The notes under the pieces are model-generated. The model was not told the origin of the DNA and made no database searches. It was given only the letters and a program-made list of their open reading frames with translations. Positions 1-8,690 of a stretch of DNA of 64,000 nt are shown here, in pieces. Made by a program: the position numbers and the translations under genes. Every line of letters starts with the position of its first letter. Within the stretch, counting starts at the first letter, position 1. Source of the DNA: Thalassotalea sp. 42_200_T64 (GTDB lineage: Bacteria; Pseudomonadota; Gammaproteobacteria; Enterobacterales; Alteromonadaceae); contig MABC01000054.1 in assembly GCA_002162925.1 (NCBI GenBank), positions 1-64,000 of the forward strand. Direction: 5' to 3'.

Positions 1-56
1 GATTCTACAAACCTTTTTACTGCGGCTTCTTTAAAAGCTAATGAATATTTACTCAT
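1..56 (-). CDS. Probable transposase OrfA, N-terminal fragment (runs off the window)
   Basis: A minus-strand ATG at 56 opens a frame to the window edge reading MSKYSLAFKEAAVKRFVE. This resembles the first residues of helix-turn-helix transposase OrfA proteins of IS3-type elements, which bind the element ends. Upstream, an inverted repeat (CCCCTGTG at 72-79 and CACAGGGG at 107-114) could belong to the insertion sequence end. Only 18 codons are visible, so the family call is tentative; another short DNA-binding protein is possible. Confidence 0.4.
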   Translation of the reverse strand, partial: MSKYSLAFKEAAVKRFVE

Positions 57-144
57 GTTAATCGTTACCATCCCCTGTGAAATTATTGAGGCGACAACTA
101 TCCTGACACAGGGGGAGGTTTGTAACATGGAAGTATTTATCCAC

Positions 145-210
145 GGCAGGCAGGGAGCCTTTAGAGTGGGTTTTAATTCAGGGATTAATTAACTTAGAAT
201 TGCCATGGAC
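145..210 (+). repeat. Dispersed mosaic intergenic repeat, copy 1
   Basis: The stretch joins two modules that recur elsewhere in the window. One is GGCAGGCAGGGAGCCTTTAG, related to sequence near 40756 and 42631. The other is a TTCAGGGATTAATTAACTTAG module followed by AATTGCCATGG, seen again at 40628, 44142 and 57053. No coding frame is evident. It is a non-coding repeat of unknown mobility. Confidence 0.6.
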
Positions 211-328
211 CACTCTTCCACATCCTCGGCAATTGCTCCCTGCATTGCCCTAATACACAACATCCATGTCGTAATGTGACCGTGGCATTCATTACATCCT
301 GTAAATCATGGTTTCAATTCTGTTGGGC

Positions 329-421
329 AAAAAAAAACCGACTACACAAATGCGCAGTCGGTAAGAAGCTTTTGGGGAAGCTAAAAACAAAAGTTATTAC
401 AACAAGAATTCCGTTAGGAAT
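329..421 (-). ncRNA. Candidate small RNA, copy 1 of a tandem pair downstream of polA
   Basis: No ORF is present, but the minus strand has all parts of a small RNA gene. A promoter lies at 428-456, followed by a predicted transcript of about 93 nt. The transcript contains a short hairpin (ATTCC/GGAAT), a hairpin with a C-rich loop (AGCTT-CCCCAA-AAGCT), and a GC-rich terminator stem (CCGACTGCGCA/TGTGTAGTCGG) followed by eight or more T. A second copy lies at 799-893. Stem differences between copies convert two G-U pairs to G-C and A-U, which favours a selected RNA structure. In enterics Spot 42 (spf) sits at this position after polA, but I see no clear sequence match to it. Confidence 0.65.
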
Positions 422-427
422 GGATGT

Positions 428-456
428 AGTTTAGAGTGTTCACTCTAGTTTGTAAA
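428..456 (-). promoter_or_regulatory. Promoter with palindromic operator for small RNA copy 1
   Basis: On the minus strand TTTACA (451-456) and TAAACT (428-433) are separated by exactly 17 bp. The spacer contains the perfect palindrome TAGAGTGTTCACTCTA (432-447). An inverted repeat placed between -35 and -10 is a typical repressor site, so the RNA is probably controlled by a dimeric regulator that I cannot identify. Confidence 0.6.
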
Positions 457-485
457 GTATTTATTCTAAGTTTTATTACATTTTT

Positions 486-798
486 ACAGCTAAATTGAAA
501 AAAAATGCGATTAAATCTACTTTTTTTGCTGTTTTTAAGTCTGATCGTGTAATTTTGTTACATTTAATTGCTTTCTTGCAGCCCTTGTTAATATGGGCTT
601 ATAGGTTTTACTTCGCTTAGCTTTACTTAGATCAAGGTGGTTTTAGCCAATTTCTGTATTGTTTCAAAAATCAAACTGAACTCTGTCAAAATACTGTACT
701 ACTAGGTCATTTCTATGAAAGCAACACCATATAACCTTTTCCTAGGAGTCGATCTTGAAACCTCCATGTAAGTTCGACATGATTTCATCCCTGAAACC
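486..798. other. Gap between the two small-RNA copies; no gene seen
   Basis: This AT-rich stretch holds no convincing ORF. It contains a weak GCCC/GGGC hairpin near 581-599. At its right end (about 763-797) it has a reverse-oriented variant of the TTCAGGGATGAA repeat module. The TTTTATTACATTT motif at its left edge recurs at about 945 and 1023. Confidence 0.5.
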
Positions 799-893
799 AA
801 AAAAAAAACCGACGGCACAAATGTGCAGTCGGTAAGAAGCTTTTGGGGAAGCTAAAAAACAAAAGTTATTACAACAAGAATTCCGTTAGGAAT
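799..893 (-). ncRNA. Candidate small RNA, copy 2 of a tandem pair downstream of polA
   Basis: This is a near-identical copy of the unit at 329-421, about 470 bp away in the same orientation. The predicted transcript keeps the ATTCC/GGAAT hairpin, the AGCTT-CCCCAA-AAGCT hairpin with an exposed C-run, and a terminator stem (CCGACTGCACA/TGTGCCGTCGG) followed by a T tract. The C-rich loop could pair with Shine-Dalgarno sequences, as in many Hfq-dependent RNAs, and hfq is present at 36907; this role is inference. Transcription has not been shown. Confidence 0.65.
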
Positions 894-899
894 GGATGT

Positions 900-928
900 A
901 GTTTAGAGTGTTCACTCTAGTTTGTAAA
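900..928 (-). promoter_or_regulatory. Promoter with palindromic operator for small RNA copy 2
   Basis: The minus strand carries TTTACA (923-928), a 17-bp spacer and TAAACT (900-905). The spacer holds the same perfect palindrome TAGAGTGTTCACTCTA (904-919) as copy 1. Full conservation of promoter and operator in both copies suggests co-regulation. Confidence 0.6.
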
Positions 929-970
929 GTATTTATTCTAAGTTTTATTACATTTTGTTAAAAATAAATT

Positions 971-1000
971 AAAAAAACAGGCTGAATAGCCTGTTTTTTT
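971..1000 (-). terminator. Rho-independent terminator of polA
   Basis: The stem ACAGGCT/AGCCTGT with a GAAT-type loop is flanked by A7 and T7, so it can work on both strands. It lies 35 bp beyond the polA stop codon. Confidence 0.8.
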
Positions 1001-1034
1001 GAATTTAATCGTTAATTTTGTAGTTTTATTACAT

Positions 1035-3794
1035 TTAGTGCGCTTGTTGCCAGTTATCGCCGCTACCAGCTTCAGAGATTAATGGCACATCTAATTGCAC
1101 CGCATTGTCCATAATTTCCACTAATTTTTGGGTGGTTTCAGAAAGTATGCTTTCTTCCACTTCAAAAATAAGCTCATCGTGCACTTGCATGGTCATTTTT
1201 ATCCGTGGATCATTGCTTTCTAGCAACCATTTATCCACTGCGATCATCGCCTTTTTGATAATATCAGCAGCAGTGCCTTGCATCGGCGCATTTATTGCGG
1301 CGCGTTCGGCCGCTTTTCTACGCGCCCCATTTTTCGATTTTATTTCCGGTAAAAATAAGCGACGACCATACAAGGTTTCAACATAGCCTTGCTCACTGGC
1401 AAGTTGTCGCGTGTCTTCCATGTAAGTGAGCACCCCAGGGTAACGTTCAAAGTATTTGTCCATGTAATCCTGGGCTTTGCCACGATTAATACCTAACTGT
1501 TTAGATAAGCCAAACGCCGACATGCCATAAATTAAACCAAAGTTAATGGCCTTGGCGCTGCGGCGATGATCACTGGTTACTTCGTCAAGCGGCAAAGCAA
1601 AAATCTCGGCGGCAGTCGCCTGGTGAATGTCTCGACCTTCGGCAAAGGCCGTTAGCAAACCTTTATCGTTTGATAGATGCGCCATTATGCGTAATTCAAT
1701 TTGCGAGTAATCTATTGCCAATATTTTATAGCCTTGCGGGGCGATAAAGGCGAGACGAATTTTTTTGCCTTCTTCCGAGCGGATTGGAATGTTTTGTAAA
1801 TTTGGATCGGTTGACGATAAACGTCCGGTTGCGGTCACTGCCTGATGATACGAGGTATGCACACGGCCCGATTTACTATCCACCATCAGGGGCAGTTTAT
1901 CGGTATAAGTCGATTTCAGCTTAGCCAAACTTCGGTGTTCTAGAATTAATTTCGGTAATGGATAATCAAGGGCGAGCTCCTGCAATACATCTTCGGCAGT
2001 CGATGGCGCACCTTTGGGGGTTTTCTTAATCACCGGAATGCCTTGCTCTTCAAACAAGATGGTTTGTAATTGTTTCGGCGAGCTCAAATTAAAGCTTTTG
2101 CCGGCAAGGTTATGGGCTTGTATTTCCAATTCATCTAAACGGATGCCGATATGATGGCTCTGTTCATTGAGCATGTCAGCATCGATCAATACACCGGTTT
2201 GTTCCATCCGCGCCAAAACCGGCATTAACGGCATTTCGATGTCAGTGAATACTTGTTGTTGTTTTGTATTTTTTTCCAGTTTTGGCCAAAGGACCTGATG
2301 CAGGCGTAGGGTGATATCGGCATCTTCTGCGGCATAATGGCCCGCTTTTTCAATCTCAATTTGATTAAAGGTCAGCTGTTTCTTCCCTTTGCCGGCAATA
2401 TCTTCAAAATGTACGGTTTTATAGCCTAAATATTTTTGTGCTAAGGCATCCATATTATGACGTGTTGCGACACTGTTATAGCAATATGACTCTAACATGG
2501 TATCAAAGCCGACCCCTTTAATTTCAATGTCATAGTGACTCAGTACATTGGCATCGTACTTTAAGTTTTGACCAATTTTTAAAATGCTTTCACTTTCCAG
2601 TAATGGCTTAAATTGCTCTAACACCCAGTTCAGGTCAAGCTGCTCTGGCGCATCCAGGTAGTCATGCGCTAAAGGAACATAAGCGGTTTTGCCGGCTTCA
2701 ATGGCAAAAGATAAGCCAACCAGTTCCGCCTGCATATAATTAACGCTAGTGGTTTCGGTATCAAAAGCAAAGGCACTGCAACTGGCAAGCTTATCTAGCC
2801 AGGTTTGTAAATCCGCTTTTGTTAACACAATATCGTAGTCACTATCTATTGCGTCTGGAATGTCGTCCTCTTCATCATCGCTTGGCTTCGCACTTGTTGC
2901 TGCCGGCGTTGCCGCGCTGTCATTGTTACCACTGCCTTTGTCGAGATCGGCTAATAATCGCTTTAATTCAAACTGAGTATACATTTCACGCAAGGTTTCA
3001 GTATCGGCTTCACCTGCAACTATCTCGTTCAGCGGCTGTTCAAGTTCAACGTCTAATTTGATCGTAGCCAGCTCATACGATAACGGTAATTGTGTTAATG
3101 CCGCTCTTAGATTCTCACCAATTTTACCTTTTACCTTGTCGGCGTTGCTCATTACCTTATCTAATGTTTGATGTTCGGTTAACCATTTTACCGCCGTTTT
3201 CGGGCCACATTTTTCAACACCAGGAATGTTATCGACTTTATCGCCCATTAACGCCAGGTAATCGATGATTTGATCGGGACGAACGCCAAACTTTTCGTTA
3301 ACTCCGGCGACATCCATGGCAACATTGGTCATGGTATTAATCAAAGTGACATGTTCAGTCACCAATTGCGCCATATCTTTATCACCGGTGGAGATCACGG
3401 TTTCCAGACCTTGTTCACTGGCTTGCTGTGCCAGAGTACCAATAACGTCATCAGCCTCAACATCGGGAATGACCAGTAAGGGTAAGCCCATCGCTTTGAT
3501 AATTTTGTGCAATGGTTCAATTTGACAACGTAAATCATCCGGCATTGGCGGCCGGTTGGCTTTATATTCCGGGTATAAATCATTGCGGAAGGTTTTCCCT
3601 TTGGCATCAAAAATCACCACGACTTTACCGTTAGGGTAGTCTTTATTGAGACTGTTAATCATGTTTAATACGCCAGTAATAGCGCCAGTAGGGTGTCCGT
3701 CTTTGGTCGAAAGTGCTTGTAAATAAGGCACGTAATAAGCACGAAATAAATAAGACGAACCGTCAACAAGAATATAAGGGGAGGATTGAGTCAT
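1035..3794 (-). CDS. polA: DNA polymerase I
   Basis: PolA fills gaps and removes RNA primers during lagging-strand synthesis and repair. At 919 residues it has the usual full length. The order is a 5'-3' exonuclease (about 1-290, starting PYILVDGSSYLFRAYY), a low-complexity Asp/Glu/Ala linker (about 291-320), a 3'-5' exonuclease domain with the intact FDTETT motif near 343, and a family A polymerase domain. Motif A (AIDYSQIELR, about 695), motif B (RRSAKAINFGLIYG, about 745) and motif C (VHDEL, about 873) are all present. The proofreading acidic residues are retained. It stands alone, with its own terminator and two small-RNA units downstream. Confidence 0.98.
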   Translation of the reverse strand: MTQSSPYILVDGSSYLFRAYYVPYLQALSTKDGHPTGAITGVLNMINSLNKDYPNGKVVVIFDAKGKTFRNDLYPEYKANRPPMPDDLRCQIEPLHKIIKAMGLPLLVIPDVEADDVIGTLAQQASEQGLETVISTGDKDMAQLVTEHVTLINTMTNVAMDVAGVNEKFGVRPDQIIDYLALMGDKVDNIPGVEKCGPKTAVKWLTEHQTLDKVMSNADKVKGKIGENLRAALTQLPLSYELATIKLDVELEQPLNEIVAGEADTETLREMYTQFELKRLLADLDKGSGNNDSAATPAATSAKPSDDEEDDIPDAIDSDYDIVLTKADLQTWLDKLASCSAFAFDTETTSVNYMQAELVGLSFAIEAGKTAYVPLAHDYLDAPEQLDLNWVLEQFKPLLESESILKIGQNLKYDANVLSHYDIEIKGVGFDTMLESYCYNSVATRHNMDALAQKYLGYKTVHFEDIAGKGKKQLTFNQIEIEKAGHYAAEDADITLRLHQVLWPKLEKNTKQQQVFTDIEMPLMPVLARMEQTGVLIDADMLNEQSHHIGIRLDELEIQAHNLAGKSFNLSSPKQLQTILFEEQGIPVIKKTPKGAPSTAEDVLQELALDYPLPKLILEHRSLAKLKSTYTDKLPLMVDSKSGRVHTSYHQAVTATGRLSSTDPNLQNIPIRSEEGKKIRLAFIAPQGYKILAIDYSQIELRIMAHLSNDKGLLTAFAEGRDIHQATAAEIFALPLDEVTSDHRRSAKAINFGLIYGMSAFGLSKQLGINRGKAQDYMDKYFERYPGVLTYMEDTRQLASEQGYVETLYGRRLFLPEIKSKNGARRKAAERAAINAPMQGTAADIIKKAMIAVDKWLLESNDPRIKMTMQVHDELIFEVEESILSETTQKLVEIMDNAVQLDVPLISEAGSGDNWQQAH

Positions 3795-4369
3795 GATTTT
3801 TTTCTATAGATGTTAAATGAAAAGGAAAGCCGAATTAAGGCCTATACCAACTTGGTATTTTACCAAGAGTGGTAGAATGCCACAGTTAGCGAGTACTGAC
3901 TATAAGAAAAAGGTGAAAAAGCGATAAGCCTGTGGATAACTCTGTTGAAGGAATTGCTAACGCCACCTGCCATAACAAAAAAATGGTAAGTGTATCTGGC
4001 CTGTAAGGCTTGATCATTATGATGTTCGGAATTTTACAGCTACCGTTTCTATTTATTATTATTGGTAAAATAGATGTGGATAATTTTTCCTTAAATACTC
4101 ATAGGTGAACAAATTTGATACATGTTTTTCCTAAAAGCGACAACGATAGTAGCAGAAAGACCTTTGAAAACAAACGATTTATTATTGATTTTTAATTAAA
4201 TAAAGTAATCAGTAAACCTCTATTTAAACTAAAAAAATGATTCCCCTTATAGGCCAAGGCTTACAGTAAAGCCCGGGTAAATTTTTCATTTTTACCCGGG
4301 CTTTGTTAAATTGAGGTTAAGTCGTAAGGCTTAACGTTAGCCTAACGATATTTGCTTTAATACGATGAA
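3795..4369. other. polA-gor gap with two perfect DnaA boxes
   Basis: No gene is seen in these 575 bp. It carries two exact DnaA boxes (TGTGGATAA, the complement of TTATCCACA) at 3931-3939 and 4075-4083, in the same orientation. A short palindrome-like ATACCAACTTGGTAT lies near 3844. The polA promoter must lie at the left side. The gor terminator occupies 4268-4305. Confidence 0.5.
4268..4305 (-). terminator. Rho-independent terminator of gor
   Basis: A perfect stem AAAGCCCGGGTAAA/TTTACCCGGGCTTT encloses a short AT loop and ends in a T-rich tail on both strands. It lies about 65 bp past the gor stop codon. Confidence 0.85.
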
Positions 4370-5719
4370 TTATCGCATAGTAACAAACTCTTCCGCCGCG
4401 GTTGGATGAATGGCCACGGTATTGTCAAAATCGGCCTTGGTTGCCCCCATTTTCAACGCCACCGCAAAGCCTTGCAGCATTTCGTCACTGCCTAAGCCAA
4501 TGCAATGCATGCCAATGATTTTTTCATTGCCGCCCTGACAGATAAGCTTCATTCGACACGGCTGGCGATGTTGGGTAACGGCGGTATACATTGAGGTAAA
4601 TTGTGAGGTGTAAACGGTAATGTCGTCATCACCAAATTCGGCCACGGCTTGTTGTTCGGTTAAGCCGATAGTGCCAATGGTTGGATGCGAAAACACCACG
4701 GTTGGGATCAGGTTATAGTCTAAATGTTCATCGGTTTTGCCATTGAACAAGCGTTCCGATAAACGCCGTCCTGCCGCCACCGCAACCGGGGTTAACTGAG
4801 CTCTGCCAGTATTGTCGCCAACGGCATACATGTTTGCCACACTGGTGTTTTGAAATTTATCGGTATCGACAAAGCCGCGTTGGTTAAGTTCGATGCCGGT
4901 AGCGGCAATATTGATACCATCGGTCGAAGGCTCGCGACCAATGGCCCATATTATGGTATCTACGGTTATCGCTTCACCATTTTCAAGCTCAAGCGTTAAA
5001 CTGCCATCGGCATTTTTAATCACTTCTTTCGGCGTACAATGGGTTTTCAGGGTTGGCCCTTCGGTCGCCATGATCTCCACCAAGGTCTCAGACATCATCT
5101 CGTCAAAATCGCGTAATGGCTTGTGCTTGCGCACTAGCAGCGTGGTTTCACTGCCTAAGGCATTCAACACACCGGCAATTTCTACGGCGATATAACCGGC
5201 ACCAACCACAGCCACCCGCTTCGGTTGTTCATTTAAGGCAAAAAAGCCATCCGAGGTGATGCCATGCTCACTACCGGGAATATCTGGAATGGTCGGGCGA
5301 CCACCGGTAGCAATTAAAATATGCTCGGCAGTATAGGTTTCACCATTCACTTCAATGGTATGTTTATCAACAAACTTGCCAAAACCGTTGATCACGGTAA
5401 CGTTGTTTTTCGCTAGCACAGTATCGTAAGAACTATGAATACGGGAAATGTAAGCCTGTCGGCTTGCGACTAATTTTGCCCAATTTAATTTGCCGGCAGT
5501 TAAATTAAAACCGTAATCTTCTGAGTAATGCACCGCATCGGCAATTTGCCCGGCATACCACATCACTTTTTTCGGAACACAGCCAACATTGACGCAGGTG
5601 CCTCCTAACGCTTTCGCTTCAATTAAGGCACACTTTTTACCATGCATGGCGGCACGGTTAATCGAGGCAATTCCGCCACTGCCTGCGCCTAAAGCTATAT
5701 AATCAAAATGTTGGCTCAT
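4370..5719 (-). CDS. gor: Glutathione-disulfide reductase
   Basis: This cytosolic FAD enzyme reduces oxidised glutathione with NADPH. The 449-residue protein has the FAD dinucleotide motif GAGSGG (11-16), the redox-active disulfide in GGTCVNVGC (Cys42, Cys47), an NADPH-binding motif [13 protein letters not shown] near 170, and the C-terminal HPTAAEE catalytic His/Glu pair. Length and architecture match E. coli Gor. It is a single gene with a strong terminator. Its position next to prlC matches the gor-prlC neighbourhood of other gammaproteobacteria, and prlC is divergent across a 260-bp gap. Confidence 0.95.
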   Translation of the reverse strand: MSQHFDYIALGAGSGGIASINRAAMHGKKCALIEAKALGGTCVNVGCVPKKVMWYAGQIADAVHYSEDYGFNLTAGKLNWAKLVASRQAYISRIHSSYDTVLAKNNVTVINGFGKFVDKHTIEVNGETYTAEHILIATGGRPTIPDIPGSEHGITSDGFFALNEQPKRVAVVGAGYIAVEIAGVLNALGSETTLLVRKHKPLRDFDEMMSETLVEIMATEGPTLKTHCTPKEVIKNADGSLTLELENGEAITVDTIIWAIGREPSTDGINIAATGIELNQRGFVDTDKFQNTSVANMYAVGDNTGRAQLTPVAVAAGRRLSERLFNGKTDEHLDYNLIPTVVFSHPTIGTIGLTEQQAVAEFGDDDITVYTSQFTSMYTAVTQHRQPCRMKLICQGGNEKIIGMHCIGLGSDEMLQGFAVALKMGATKADFDNTVAIHPTAAEEFVTMR

Positions 5720-5846
5720 AATAATTCCTAAATAGATTTTTAAATAATCAAGATGTCTTTAATCATTGTGGCAAACAGCCAAATTTTCAACCAATGGCGG
5801 ATGATTTTCTCTTGTCTTTAACAAAGGGGACCATTATTTAACTGAG

Positions 5847-5883
5847 TTATGTAAGGAGACTATGTAAGGAACTATGTAAGGGA
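5847..5883 (+). repeat. Three imperfect 12-bp tandem repeats upstream of prlC
   Basis: TTATGTAAGGAG, ACTATGTAAGGA and ACTATGTAAGGG follow each other about 100 bp before the prlC start. Each unit contains an AAGGA-like stretch and an ATG. None is followed by a useful ORF. It is probably replication slippage within the prlC leader. Confidence 0.5.
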
Positions 5884-5979
5884 AATATGCAGGCTTTTTC
5901 TTCGCCTTCCCTTGAATAATCGCTTAATCGTGCTTATCTCTAGTATTACTAGTCATTCCTATCAATAGTAAGAAGCATT

Positions 5980-8028
5980 ATGAGCAACCCATTAATCGCG
6001 CAACCTGGTCTTCCTGAGTTTTCAAAAATTAAGCCCGAGCACATCAAGCCGGCAGTAGAGCAAGCCATTAACGATTGCAAAACCGCCATCGCCGAGGTGG
6101 TTGCCACAAAAGGCCCATTCACCTGGCAAAATCTGGTTGCCAGCATTGATGCGGTGGATGATAGATTAGAAAAAATATGGTCACCAGTGTCGCACATCAA
6201 TGCGGTGGTCAATAGCGATGAACTTCGTGATGCTCATGATTGCTGTTTGCCAATGTTATCGGAATACGGCACTTGGGTAGGGCAACATGAAGGCTTGTTT
6301 AATGCCTACCAGCAAATTCATCGCAGCGATGAATTTGTCACATTAGATAAGGCACAACAAAAAGTTATCACCAATGCGCTGCGCGATTTTAAACTGTCAG
6401 GCATCGCCTTAAACGCAAGCGATAAAATTCGCTATGGTGAAATTCAAACCAAGCTGTCTGAGCTCGCCTCAAAATTCAGCAATAATTTGCTCGATGCCAC
6501 CGGTGCATTTTTGGTGAACATTACCGATGAAGATGAATTGGCCGGCCTGCCGGAAAGTGCCTTAGCGGGTGCCAAACAACTGGCCGAATCGCAAGATAAG
6601 CCAGGTTGGCTGTTTACCCTGGATATTCCAAGTTATTTACCGGTAATGATGTACTGTGATAATGCCAAATTGCGTGAGCAACTATACGTTGGGTACGTAA
6701 CCCGTGCCTCTGATCAAGGACCGAGTGCCGGCGAGTTTGATAACTCAGCGATCATGAGTGAAACCCTGGCGTTGCGTCATGAAATTGCCCGGCTGTTAGG
6801 CTTTAATAACTTTGCCGAAGAGTCATTGGCCACTAAAATGGCGGAAAATATCGAACAGGTATTTGGCTTTTTGGAAGATTTGGCAGAAAAATCGAAACAT
6901 CAGGGCCATGAAGACTTACAGCAACTGCAAGACTTTGCCAAAACCGAATTTGCCATTAGTGAGTTACAGCCCTGGGATCTGGCCTACTATTCGGAAAAAT
7001 TGAAACAAGCTAAGTTTGCCATTTCGGATGAAGACTTACGTCCGTATTTCCCCGAAGATAAAGTGGTGCTCGGCTTATTTGAAGTGGTAAATCGCTTATA
7101 CGGGTTAACCATTAAACCGCGTGACGGCGTTGACGTCTGGCATAAGGATGCCAGCTTCTTTGACGTCTACGATGTGGATGATAACTTACGCGGCAGTTTT
7201 TACCTGGATTTATACGCCCGCGATAAAAAGCGCGGTGGCGCCTGGATGGCTGACTGTGTTGGTCGTCGGCAGTTAAACGATGGCAGTGTACAACTGCCGG
7301 TGGCATTTTTAACCTGTAACTTCACCAAACCGGTTGGCGCTAAACCGGCATTATTTACTCATGACGAAGTGGTGACGCTATTTCATGAATTTGGCCATGG
7401 ATTACACCACATGCTGACGCAAATTAATGCTGCAGGTGTAGCCGGTATCAACGGCGTGCCCTGGGACGCGGTGGAATTGCCCAGTCAGTTTTTGGAAAAC
7501 TGGTGCTGGGAGCCCGAAGCGCTGGTGTTTTTATCGTCGCATTTTGAAACTCACGAGCCTTTGCCACAAGCGATGCTGGATAAAATGCTGGCGGCGAAAA
7601 ACTTCCAGTCGGCGATGCAAATGCTACGACAATTAGAATTCAGTATTTTCGATTTTAGAATTCACGCCGACTATGACAGCGACTATGACGCTGGCGATCA
7701 AATTCAGTCGATACTGGATCAAGTACGTGAGCAATATGCGGTGGTAAAAGCGCCGGGATTTAATCGTTTTCAGCACAGTTTTGGCCATATTTTTGCCGGT
7801 GGCTATGCGGCTGGATATTACTCGTATAAATGGGCGGAAGTATTATCGGCCGATGCCTATTCGCGTTTTGAAGAAGAAGGGGTATTTAACCGTGACACCG
7901 GCAAAGCGTTCCTCGAATGTGTGTTGGAGAAAGGCGGTTCAGATGAGCCGATGGCGTTATTTAAGGCATTTCGTGGCCGTGAACCGCGAGTAGATGCACT
8001 GCTTCGGCATTGTGGTATTGATGGGTAA
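5980..8028 (+). CDS. prlC: Oligopeptidase A (M3 family metallopeptidase)
   Basis: PrlC is a cytosolic zinc oligopeptidase that degrades short peptides, including cleaved signal peptides. The 682-residue protein carries the M3 zinc motif HEFGH in LFHEFGHGLHHML (about 469-473), with the third ligand in the QFLENW segment about 35 residues on. It matches E. coli PrlC in length. In E. coli prlC is followed directly by rsmJ. Here about 11 kb of pilin genes and a glycosylase gene separate the two. Confidence 0.95.
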   Translation: MSNPLIAQPGLPEFSKIKPEHIKPAVEQAINDCKTAIAEVVATKGPFTWQNLVASIDAVDDRLEKIWSPVSHINAVVNSDELRDAHDCCLPMLSEYGTWVGQHEGLFNAYQQIHRSDEFVTLDKAQQKVITNALRDFKLSGIALNASDKIRYGEIQTKLSELASKFSNNLLDATGAFLVNITDEDELAGLPESALAGAKQLAESQDKPGWLFTLDIPSYLPVMMYCDNAKLREQLYVGYVTRASDQGPSAGEFDNSAIMSETLALRHEIARLLGFNNFAEESLATKMAENIEQVFGFLEDLAEKSKHQGHEDLQQLQDFAKTEFAISELQPWDLAYYSEKLKQAKFAISDEDLRPYFPEDKVVLGLFEVVNRLYGLTIKPRDGVDVWHKDASFFDVYDVDDNLRGSFYLDLYARDKKRGGAWMADCVGRRQLNDGSVQLPVAFLTCNFTKPVGAKPALFTHDEVVTLFHEFGHGLHHMLTQINAAGVAGINGVPWDAVELPSQFLENWCWEPEALVFLSSHFETHEPLPQAMLDKMLAAKNFQSAMQMLRQLEFSIFDFRIHADYDSDYDAGDQIQSILDQVREQYAVVKAPGFNRFQHSFGHIFAGGYAAGYYSYKWAEVLSADAYSRFEEEGVFNRDTGKAFLECVLEKGGSDEPMALFKAFRGREPRVDALLRHCGIDG

Positions 8029-8136
8029 AAGTTAAAAGTTAAAAGTTAAAAGTTAAAAGCTAAAAGCTTCAAGCTAGGAGTATGGATCTTTCAGCTTGCA
8101 GCTTAGAACTTGCAGCTTGAGGCTTCAATACTCCTC
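8026..8136. repeat. TTAAAAG heptamer repeat and adjoining inverted repeat between prlC and pilE
   Basis: Starting at the prlC stop codon, the 7-bp unit GTTAAAA is repeated about four to five times, ending in GCTAAAAGCTT. AGGAGTAT (about 8076-8083) is answered by ATACTCCT (about 8128-8135), and CTTGCAGCTT segments recur between them. The whole could fold into a long hairpin between the convergent genes. Whether it terminates transcription is not clear because no T-run follows. Confidence 0.55.
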
Positions 8137-8185
8137 ACTTGCCACCACATAGGTTAAGGTGATGAGTCACTGAATTAACAAAGAA

Positions 8186-8650
8186 TTACCAGCAGTCAGT
8201 ATTGGCACTGCCACTGCTGGTTTTTGCGCTGCGCTGGTTGCGAGAGTTGATGGTAAAACTGATGCAGTCTTTATCTTTCGCCTGACTCGTGCCCGATTTT
8301 GCCGTTGCCGTTACGGCAAAGCTTGTGGCGATTGAGCCGGTGGGTCCGGCTTTCGCGGTCAAGGTGTAGTTATTTTCAGAGCTTTCAGTGGAACTGTTTT
8401 TGAGTCCGCTGCTAATGTCTGTGGTGTAACTGCCTTTTTGAATAAAGTATTTTTCCTGGGCAACCGCTAGTCGCATTAGCGTTTCTTTGGCATCGGTGCG
8501 TTTACTCTTTCGCGTTTGCTCACTGAAACCTGGGTAGGCTACCGAGGCAAGAATGCCAACGATAGCCACCACGATCAACACTTCAATTAAGCTAAAGCCG
8601 CTCATTTGCGGTTGCTGACGTTGTGCTGTTGTTATTCGCATCATTACCAC
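8186..8650 (-). CDS. pilE: Type IV minor pilin PilE
   Basis: This is a pilin-like subunit processed by prepilin peptidase and incorporated into the type IV pilus. The prepilin motif SG|FSLIEVLIVVAIVGILASVAYP has the conserved Gly before cleavage and Glu at mature position 5. A KYFIQKGSYTT segment is typical of PilE. The leader is about 18 residues, and a later Met could be the true start. It is the last gene of a minus-strand operon fimT-pilV-pilW-pilX-pilY1-pilE, the P. aeruginosa order. Two Cys near the C-terminus (KDCISF, TDCW) probably form the D-region disulfide. Confidence 0.85.
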   Translation of the reverse strand: MVMMRITTAQRQQPQMSGFSLIEVLIVVAIVGILASVAYPGFSEQTRKSKRTDAKETLMRLAVAQEKYFIQKGSYTTDISSGLKNSSTESSENNYTLTAKAGPTGSIATSFAVTATAKSGTSQAKDKDCISFTINSRNQRSAKTSSGSANTDCW

Positions 8651-8690
8651 TACCTTCTAATACGCATTATTTACGGATTGTTCTTTACAG

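Noticed and set aside
329-893. Spot 42 (spf) identity of the two RNA units.
   Set aside because: Only the location downstream of polA agrees. The conserved Spot 42 5' segment and its CCCCAGTC terminator stem are not seen, so no gene symbol is given.
8026-8066. CRISPR-like array at the TTAAAAG repeats.
   Set aside because: The units are contiguous 7-mers without spacers and no cas genes are present. No CRISPR array was found in the window.
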